A stretch of 61,489 nucleotides of DNA, taken from the NCBI GenBank assembly GCA_013151645.1, contig JAADHU010000045.1, positions 1-61,489 of the forward strand, in the 5' to 3' direction. The notes beneath the pieces are model-generated. The model was not told the origin of the DNA. It saw only the letters and a list, made by a program, of their open reading frames with translations, and made no database searches. Every line of letters begins with the position of its first letter. Position 1 is the stretch's first letter. This stretch comes from Gammaproteobacteria bacterium (lineage in GTDB: Bacteria; Pseudomonadota; Gammaproteobacteria; Steroidobacterales; Woeseiaceae). This document shows, one piece after another, positions 55,515 to 61,489 of this stretch. The position numbers were made by a program, and so were the translations under genes.

Positions 55515-57014
55515 TTAGTCGCGCTTCGATTGCGACTGTTTCAATCGCTCTACCCAGAAATCCGCACGCTCGATACCCAACGATTCAGGATCGAACGTGT
55601 ACGGTTTGGTGCCGGCTTTTCGTTGTTCTTCGTAGTCTTTCAATGCTTTCAGCGCGGGCTTCGACATAAAGAATATAATGAGTATGCCAACGATATTGAG
55701 CCATGCCATGAGACCGACGCCGATGTCGCCGAGACCCCAGGCAACCTTTGCCGTTCGCACAGCACCGTAAAACACCGATACGATCATCACAATCTTCAGT
55801 GCCATGATGAGGCCGGGAACCTTTATGGTCCGATGAATATACGCGACGTTGGTTTCGGCAATGTAGTAATACGCCAGCAACGTGGTAAAGGCGAAAAAGA
55901 ACAGCGCAACGGCAACAAAAGGTGCACCAACACCCGGCATAACGGTTTCCAGGGCGTACTGTGTGAACGCCGGGCTATTCGGGTCCACGGCCGCGCCGAG
56001 GTTCTGTACCAGCAATCCCGTATCTCCCCCATGGACGTTATAGGCGCCGGTGATGAGAATCATGAATGCGGTGGCGGAACAAACGAACAGTGTGTCTATG
56101 TAAACAGAGAATGCCTGCACGAGTCCCTGTTGTGCCGGATGATCGACTTCAGCCGCGGCGGCGGCGTGCGGTCCGGTTCCCTGGCCGGCTTCGTTCGAGT
56201 AGACGCCACGTTTGACCCCCCATCCAATGGCGGCACCAACGCCGGCCATCGGCGTAAAGGCGTCGCCGATGATCAGGCCGACGACCTGCGGCAACTGCGC
56301 GATATTTATTGCAACGACGACCAGCGCCATGATGATGTAGGCCAAGGCCATGAACGGCACGACGAATTGGGTAAAATGGGCGATTCGTTTAACGCCGCCA
56401 AAAATAATGAAACCGAGGGCGGTCACGACGCCGAGCGCGGTCACCATTTTCGTGGTACTGATCGGGCCGATCACGGTTTGCAGCAGGTCGCCGCCACCCA
56501 GTGCCAACTCGGCCGCATTGCCAATACTGTTGGCCTGAACACCGGGCAGCAATATGCCAGTGGCCAATATGGTCGCAAAGGCAAACAACCACGCATACCA
56601 TTTCTGGCCCATGGCTTTTTCGATGTAAAAGGCGGGTCCACCGCGGTATTGACCCTCATCAACTTCCTTGTATATCTGCCCAAGGGTTGACTCAACGTAT
56701 GCCGTTGACGCGCCGAGAAAGGCCACCACCCACATCCAGAAAACAGCGCCGGGACCGCCGAATCCGATCGCGGCCGCGACGCCGGCAATGTTGCCCGTGC
56801 CGACTCGACCCGACAGTGATACCGCCAGTGCCTGGAAAGATGAAATACCTTTTTCGGAACTCTTGTTAGCGAAGAGCAGTGCGATCATTTCGCGGAACAG
56901 GCGTATCTGCACGAATCGAGTGAGCACGGAAAAAAACAGACCAGCACCGAGCGCCAGATAAATCAGCGCAGAACTCCAGACGATTCCGTTTATGCTATCG
57001 ACGATTTCCTGCAT
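55515..57014 (-). CDS. Alanine/glycine:cation symporter (AGCS family)
   Basis: The protein is 499 aa with about 11 transmembrane helices. The family signature GTGNIAGVAAAIGFGGPGAVFWMW occurs at about residues 72-95. YRGGPAFYIEKAMGQ and GVKRGVYSNEAGQGTGPHAAAAAEV are typical of Na+-coupled alanine/glycine symporters. It is preceded on the same strand, 157 bp upstream, by an SHMT-like enzyme, so both may concern glycine/serine/alanine metabolism. The 3' end abuts the palindromic element. Confidence 0.93.
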   Translation of the reverse strand: MQEIVDSINGIVWSSALIYLALGAGLFFSVLTRFVQIRLFREMIALLFANKSSEKGISSFQALAVSLSGRVGTGNIAGVAAAIGFGGPGAVFWMWVVAFLGASTAYVESTLGQIYKEVDEGQYRGGPAFYIEKAMGQKWYAWLFAFATILATGILLPGVQANSIGNAAELALGGGDLLQTVIGPISTTKMVTALGVVTALGFIIFGGVKRIAHFTQFVVPFMALAYIIMALVVVAINIAQLPQVVGLIIGDAFTPMAGVGAAIGWGVKRGVYSNEAGQGTGPHAAAAAEVDHPAQQGLVQAFSVYIDTLFVCSATAFMILITGAYNVHGGDTGLLVQNLGAAVDPNSPAFTQYALETVMPGVGAPFVAVALFFFAFTTLLAYYYIAETNVAYIHRTIKVPGLIMALKIVMIVSVFYGAVRTAKVAWGLGDIGVGLMAWLNIVGILIIFFMSKPALKALKDYEEQRKAGTKPYTFDPESLGIERADFWVERLKQSQSKRD

Positions 57015-57171
57015 GGTGATCCTTCAAGAGCGCTGGTGAAATGATGCGGCGATACTACAGGAAAATGAGGGGCTTACCAGCGACGGGAGGCGGGGCGCAA
57101 AGGCAATAATCAACACGCCTTCCATTTTTATACGAAGTGAAAGCGAAGATTAGTGCTCGTATCCACCGCCC

Positions 57172-58494
57172 TTATGTGCGTACAAAATGCATGGCCTGAA
57201 ACTCGGCCCGCATCTCGGCCGTGCGTGCAGCGGTGCCGACGGAATCCTTCGCCCGCAGCCCCTCGGCGATCAATGCGGCCAGCCGCGGAGCGTGTTCCGC
57301 TGTCACACCGCGACGCACAAGTTCTGGCGTACCGATTCGTAATCCGTTCATGTCTCCGTCGACGGGATCAATCGGTAAGCCAATACCGCAGGCCAGAAAA
57401 CCGGCCTGACGCAATGTGACGGCGGCCGTTTGTCCGCCGCCGAACTCGCTCGCCTCAAGGGCGAACTGGTGCGATGTCGTGGCCCCGCGTGCGGCGGCAA
57501 AAACGGGCAGGCCAAGCGTGATGAGTTCCGCTGCCAGCACTTGCGCCAGTGACACCATTTCGCGCCCGTAAGCCGGGCCAAATTCGATCCAGTCCAGCAG
57601 GGTAAGTGCCAAAGCCGCGGATTTCGCGGCATCGAAATTTGCGGTCATGCCCGGAAAGGCGATGGTATCCAGACGTTGCGCAATATCCGCTTCGTTGGTG
57701 ACTATCAGCCCGCCCGCAGGTCCGCCGAGGCTCTTGTAGGTGCTCATGGTCATCATATGGGCACCCTGATCCAGCGGGTTGGCCCAGACGCCGCCCGCAA
57801 TGATGCCGCATTGATGGGCTGCATCGAAAAGTACTTTTGCATCGATCTCATCCGCAATGTCGCGCACCTCGCGTACGGGATGGGCAAACAGGTTCAGGCT
57901 GCCGCCGACGGTGATCAGCCTGGGTTTTACCCGCCGTGCCAGATCGCGCAACCGGTCGAGGTCAAGCGTATAGCCATCGCTATCCACGGGGGCTGCGTGG
58001 ATCTCCAGTCCGTACAACCCGGCGCAGCCGTCGCTGTGATGGGTGATATGTCCGCCGATTGAGGCTGGTGGGGCGATGATCGCATCGCCTGGCTTTGCCA
58101 GGGCCATGAATCCGTACAGGTTGGCCAGCGCCCCGGAGCCCACGCGTATTTCGGCGTAACGTGCGTTGAACACACGCGCCGCCAGTTCGGCGGCAATCAC
58201 TTCGATCTCTTCGATGGCTTCCAGACCCATCTCGTATTTTTCGCCGGGATAGCCGAGCGACGGTCGGCTGCCCAAACCTGCCGACAACACCGCTTCGGCG
58301 CGGGGATTCATCACGTTGGTGGCGGGATTCAGGTTGAAACATTCGCGATCGTGAATCTGCCGATTGCGCTCGACCAGCGTATCGATCCGGCCCGCGATCC
58401 GGTCCGCAGACTCATCTCCGGTACGCGTGGCGATAGTTTGCACGAGGTTTTCGCAACGGGGTGGTACCCAGGGACGAAAAGACAAATTCGGCAT
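57172..58494 (-). CDS. Serine hydroxymethyltransferase-like PLP enzyme
   Basis: The protein is 440 aa with the fold-type I SHMT pattern: NLNPATNVMNPRAEAVLSAG, GSRPSLGYPGEKYEMGLEAI, VGSGALANLYGFMALAKPGD, VLFDAAHQCGIIAGG, and the Schiff-base lysine in MSTYKSLGGPAGGLIV. Canonical GlyA has TTTTHKTLRGPRGG at that point, so His-Lys-Thr is changed to Tyr-Lys-Ser, and this is a divergent paralogue rather than housekeeping GlyA. Possible substrates are alpha-substituted serines or threonine-type amino acids. I start at ATG 58494. It lies upstream of the AGCS symporter. Confidence 0.82.
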   Translation of the reverse strand: MPNLSFRPWVPPRCENLVQTIATRTGDESADRIAGRIDTLVERNRQIHDRECFNLNPATNVMNPRAEAVLSAGLGSRPSLGYPGEKYEMGLEAIEEIEVIAAELAARVFNARYAEIRVGSGALANLYGFMALAKPGDAIIAPPASIGGHITHHSDGCAGLYGLEIHAAPVDSDGYTLDLDRLRDLARRVKPRLITVGGSLNLFAHPVREVRDIADEIDAKVLFDAAHQCGIIAGGVWANPLDQGAHMMTMSTYKSLGGPAGGLIVTNEADIAQRLDTIAFPGMTANFDAAKSAALALTLLDWIEFGPAYGREMVSLAQVLAAELITLGLPVFAAARGATTSHQFALEASEFGGGQTAAVTLRQAGFLACGIGLPIDPVDGDMNGLRIGTPELVRRGVTAEHAPRLAALIAEGLRAKDSVGTAARTAEMRAEFQAMHFVRT

Positions 58495-59059
58495 GGTCAA
58501 CTCCTGTGTTTTTCTGCCAATGGAAGTCGGCGGTCGGTCATGCAACGAGACAGGCAAAACCCGGGCGAGAAAATCCGCAGGGCGATGATACTGCATTGCT
58601 GCCAGGCTCGACATACATGGCCGAAATTACCACACCGGTTCGAGAATCAGGCCGGCAGATTCGTGACGTTTGAGTCGCAGGTACAGTGCGCGTCTGGCCG
58701 GTTCATCACGCGTAACTGTCGTCGTTTGGCAGGCTCGACCGCGGGCAGACGATGTGCGATGATCTTTACCGTGCATTGTTGTTTGGAATATCGACGATCT
58801 CCCGAATTCCTGGTTTGAGATACCGACTCAGTGCACCGGGGACGACGCTGACCAGTTTTTGACGGCTTATTCGCTGGCAGCCGAGGAATAAAGAAGTGGA
58901 GGCTCATTCCACAGGTGTGTGAGAGAAGAACGATTCAAACAAAGAGCTAGATACCGAGCTGCGTAAATCCGAATAATTGGACAATCTGCCAGGACCTGGG
59001 GCGGAAATTCCGTGTTCGTCTGATACGCAAGAAATGGGCTCATCATTGAGGATAATGTC
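58495..59059. other. 565-bp gap upstream of aprM
   Basis: This divergent region must hold promoters for the SHMT-like gene and for aprMBA. No frame with a ribosome-binding site and family similarity is seen; the 86-codon minus frame at 58647-58907 looks spurious. TTGGAC at 58977-58982 is a possible -35, but no -10 is well placed. GAGG at 59048-59051 serves as the aprM Shine-Dalgarno. Confidence 0.5.
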
Positions 59060-59809
59060 ATGTTCACCAGCAATCCGTTCGCCGAATTGGCGGTATTTCT
59101 GCCTCCGCGCGCCATGCAGGTTTATATCATTTTGATGATACTTGCGGTTGTCATAGGAACGGTCGCCGACATGCTTCACAAGAGCAGCGCCAAGTATTTT
59201 GCGCGGCGCCAAATAAAATCCAGGGCGGCGGCAACCCGGCCGCTTAGCGGGGCAGACAAAGCGACGCTGGCACTCAAGACGCTCGTCGTTGAAGTCGCCA
59301 GCGCTGGCGAATTTTGCAATCCGCAACGAAGAATTTCCCACTTGCTGATGTTTTACGGATTCCTGCTTTATCTGGGCATGACGGTGGTCATGATATTCGG
59401 TTATCCGACGCACGCGACGCCGACGCCGGCGATCATTCCGCTGCTGTGGAACATCGGTGTCATCATGCTTCTCATCGGCGGGTATTGGTTTTTCTTCCTC
59501 CTGCGTGTGAACGTAGCGAAAGACGGCCAGCCGGTTTTTCGTCTCGTGGCGGCCGACCTTTTTATCGTGACCTTGCTGGGCAGTGTCACGTTCGCCTTCA
59601 TTTGGGAGTTTGTACAGACGTCGGGCGACCTTGTCGCGACCAAGATAGCCTTCGGCCTGTATATCCTGTTTACGACGCTGCTTTTCGGTTCGGTGCGCTG
59701 GTCGAAACTGGCGCACATGTTCTTCAAACCGGTGGTGGCCTTTCAACGCAGGGTTGAGGAGGCAAGCGGCGCGTCCTCTTTGCCGACAACTCGTAACGAA
59801 CGGAGTTAA
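59060..59809 (+). CDS. aprM: Adenylylsulfate reductase membrane anchor AprM
   Basis: The protein is 249 aa with five to six transmembrane helices (about 18-38, 95-115, 125-150, 170-195 and 205-225). It precedes aprB and aprA, the aprMBA order known from Allochromatium and relatives. AprM is thought to link the cytoplasmic AprBA enzyme to the quinone pool, in place of QmoABC. Helix-borne His residues that could bind haem are few. GARG-like AEFCNPQRRISHLLMFYGFL is reminiscent of respiratory membrane subunits. The call rests on topology plus synteny. Only 5 bp separate it from aprB. Confidence 0.87.
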   Translation: MFTSNPFAELAVFLPPRAMQVYIILMILAVVIGTVADMLHKSSAKYFARRQIKSRAAATRPLSGADKATLALKTLVVEVASAGEFCNPQRRISHLLMFYGFLLYLGMTVVMIFGYPTHATPTPAIIPLLWNIGVIMLLIGGYWFFFLLRVNVAKDGQPVFRLVAADLFIVTLLGSVTFAFIWEFVQTSGDLVATKIAFGLYILFTTLLFGSVRWSKLAHMFFKPVVAFQRRVEEASGASSLPTTRNERS

Positions 59810-59814
59810 TCGAT

Positions 59815-60276
59815 ATGCCTACTTTTGTTTATATGACGAGTTGCGACGGTTGCGGAGAGTGTGTGGATATATGTCCGTCTGACATCATGCACATAGACCC
59901 AACGCACAGGCGGGCTTTCAACGTTGAGCCGAATTTTTGCTGGGAGTGCTACTCCTGCGTGAAAGCCTGTCCGCAAAATGCAATTGACGTACGCGGCTAT
60001 GCCGATTTCGCTCCTCTGGGTCACAGTGTTCGCGTGCTGCGGGACGAGGAGGCGAATACCGTCGCCTGGAAACTCAAGTTTCGCGACGGCCGCGAGAAGA
60101 ATTTCGTATCTCCGATACGGACGACCGCGTGGGGATCGATCAAATCGCCGTCCGACTACGAGGTGCCGAGCCAGGACGCGCTCAAGTCTCAGGAACTCGC
60201 ACACGAACCCGAAACGCTTAACATCGATGAGTTGCCCGCGCTGAGGCCGGATCAACTGAAGCAAGGAGTGGTCTAA
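59815..60276 (+). CDS. aprB: Adenylylsulfate reductase beta subunit
   Basis: The protein is 153 aa. Two 4Fe-4S clusters are bound by SCDGCGECVDICPSDIM and CWECYSCVKACPQNAIDV. The C-terminal extension (about 85-153, ending PALRPDQLKQGVV) is the tail that wraps AprA. AprB carries electrons between AprA flavin and the membrane. In sulfur oxidizers the enzyme runs in reverse, joining AMP to sulfite to form APS, from which Sat releases sulfate. The start has GGAG upstream; the stop overlaps the aprA ATG (TAATG). Confidence 0.96.
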   Translation: MPTFVYMTSCDGCGECVDICPSDIMHIDPTHRRAFNVEPNFCWECYSCVKACPQNAIDVRGYADFAPLGHSVRVLRDEEANTVAWKLKFRDGREKNFVSPIRTTAWGSIKSPSDYEVPSQDALKSQELAHEPETLNIDELPALRPDQLKQGVV

Positions 60277-61489
60277 TGGGCCTGTTCTCGAAAAACAAAA
60301 CAATTTTTGTGGATTCCGACGTACTCGTGGTTGGCGGTGGCATGGCCGGTTGCGGTGCAACCTATGAAGCCCGCTATTGGGGGCGCGATCTCAACATCGT
60401 GTGCGTTGAGAAGGCGAACATTGAGCGCAGCGGTGCTGTGGCTCAGGGCCTTTATGCCATTAACTGTTACATGGGCATGCAGTGGGACGAGAATCAGCCC
60501 GAGGACCATGTGCGCTACGCCCGCAATGACCTCATGGGCCTGGTGCGTGAGGACCTGGGCTATGACATAGCCCGGCATGTCGATTCCACCGTGCACAAGT
60601 TCGAAGAGTGGGGCCTGCCGATCATGAAGGACCCGGAAACCGGGCGCTACCAGCGTGAAGGCAAATGGCAGATCATGATTCACGGCGAAAGTTACAAGCC
60701 CATCGTCGCCGAGGCCGCACGTAAGGCCGCCACCAAAGTCTACAACCGGATTATGGTGACGCACCTGCTAATGGACAAGACCAAGGCCAACAGGGTTGCC
60801 GGGGCAGTTGGTTTCAACGTACGCAGCGGAGATTTCTACGTGTTTCGCGCCAAAGCCGTTATTGTGGCCGCCGGCGGTGCATCGCATATCTACAAGCCCC
60901 GTTCAGTCGGCGAGGGCATGGGACGAACCTGGTACGCTCCCTGGAGCAGCGCGTCGGCTTATGCATTGCCGATTCTCGCCGGCGCCAAGATGACACAAAT
61001 GGAGAACCGGATCGTACTGACCCGGTTTAAAGATGGCTACGGTCCGGTCGGCGCCTATTTCCTGCATCTGAAAACATACACTGAAAACGCCTACGGGAAA
61101 GAATACGAATCCACTTGGTACGATCAGATCAAGGGCTTGGTCGGCGATTACGTCGATCGTCATCCGATACCGACGTGTCTGCGTAACCACGCCTTCCTGG
61201 AAGAGATGAAGGCCGGTCGCGGACCCATCCGTATGGTCACGAAAGAGGCTTTCCAGGATCCGCACCTTGAGACCATCGGCTGGGAAAACTTCCTCGGCAT
61301 GACCATCGGGCAAGCCGTGGTGTGGGCGTCACAGAACATCGATCCTAAATACATCAACCCGGAACTGACGACGTCAGAGCCTTACGTGATGGGCTCCCAC
61401 GCCACCTGTTCCGGCGCCTGGGCGAGCGGTCCGGAGGATTACGCACCGGACGAGTACCAATGGGGTTACAACCGCATGATGACCGTTGA
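60276..61489 (+). CDS. aprA: Adenylylsulfate reductase alpha subunit (partial, cut by the window end)
   Basis: The first 404 codons of a protein that is normally about 620-660 aa. The FAD-binding N-terminus is VDSDVLVVGGGMAGCGATYE, followed by VEKANIERSGAVAQGLYAIN, PIMKDPETGRYQREGKWQIM and VIVAAGGASHIYKPRSVGEG, all close to known AprA. AprA binds FAD and catalyses APS/sulfite interconversion with AMP. The frame is open to the last base; the TGA at the edge is out of frame. Whether the enzyme belongs to the sulfur-oxidizer clade needs a tree, but the AprM partner favours oxidation. Confidence 0.95.
   Translation, partial: MGLFSKNKTIFVDSDVLVVGGGMAGCGATYEARYWGRDLNIVCVEKANIERSGAVAQGLYAINCYMGMQWDENQPEDHVRYARNDLMGLVREDLGYDIARHVDSTVHKFEEWGLPIMKDPETGRYQREGKWQIMIHGESYKPIVAEAARKAATKVYNRIMVTHLLMDKTKANRVAGAVGFNVRSGDFYVFRAKAVIVAAGGASHIYKPRSVGEGMGRTWYAPWSSASAYALPILAGAKMTQMENRIVLTRFKDGYGPVGAYFLHLKTYTENAYGKEYESTWYDQIKGLVGDYVDRHPIPTCLRNHAFLEEMKAGRGPIRMVTKEAFQDPHLETIGWENFLGMTIGQAVVWASQNIDPKYINPELTTSEPYVMGSHATCSGAWASGPEDYAPDEYQWGYNRMMTV

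Noticed and set aside
55530-56690. 386-codon plus-strand frame opposite the AGCS symporter
   Set aside because: His/Gly/Arg-rich shadow frame of a membrane protein on the other strand.
57015-57171. Possible glycine riboswitch before the AGCS symporter
   Set aside because: I looked for the paired glycine-aptamer cores in the 157-bp gap and saw no convincing match.
58647-58907. 86-codon minus frame in the aprM upstream gap
   Set aside because: Low-complexity basic composition and no start signal; probably chance.
61487-61489. TGA at the window end as the aprA stop
   Set aside because: It is out of frame (GTT GA-); aprA continues beyond the window and would be far too short if it ended here.

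Overview
The window is a GC-rich, gene-dense bacterial chromosome segment. Gene order points to a gammaproteobacterium: pepA-holC-valS divergent from lptFG, nnrD-tsaE-amiB-mutL-miaA-hfq-hflX-hflKC-DUF2065-purA, and pcnB-folK. The right edge carries aprM-aprB-aprA, the membrane-anchored adenylylsulfate reductase set known from sulfur-oxidizing gammaproteobacteria such as Allochromatium. With the wax-ester/DGAT acyltransferase and the many dispersed palindromes, this suggests a sulfur-oxidizing, probably marine lineage of the Chromatiales/Woeseiales kind. That placement is inference; no 16S gene is present.

Layout. 1-21 kb is mostly housekeeping: wrbA/arsC, proS, a degenerate PS-decarboxylase-like protein, family-4 UDG, rimI, prfC, a moxR-DUF58-transglutaminase operon, valS/holC/pepA, lptFG and transporters. 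21-31.3 kb is an accessory block. It holds a decayed HNH/DUF222 gene; an envelope module (ECF sigma, small membrane protein, BlaI repressor, a fused M56-M23 peptidase and a polysaccharide deacetylase); several small membrane proteins or lipoproteins; an M55 peptidase; a broken membrane-protein gene; and tandem and dispersed repeats. A tRNA-Glu(CTC) gene with its own promoter and terminator closes this block. 31.5-48.7 kb returns to core genes: pcnB-folK-deoxynucleoside kinase, a diguanylate cyclase, PPK2 and queG, then the long run to purA. 48.7-55.3 kb holds a surface LVIVD/Calx-beta protein, a patatin, an alpha/beta hydrolase, a WS/DGAT acyltransferase and a DUF2799 lipoprotein with a textbook CRP-type promoter. 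55.3-61.5 kb has a four-hairpin repeat, an AGCS symporter, an SHMT-like enzyme and aprMBA, with aprA running off the end.

Most notable signals. The first is the BlaI / M56-M23 / deacetylase module, which has a palindromic operator lying inside its own promoter and an apparently leaderless first transcript. The second is a family of palindromic repeats whose outer end supplies the stop codon of the upstream gene at two loci. The third is a PS-decarboxylase homologue that has lost its pyruvoyl serine. The fourth is a class-II CRP-like promoter with exact spacing. Start codons were adjusted from the longest frame wherever Shine-Dalgarno spacing, promoter position or family alignment favoured an internal start.
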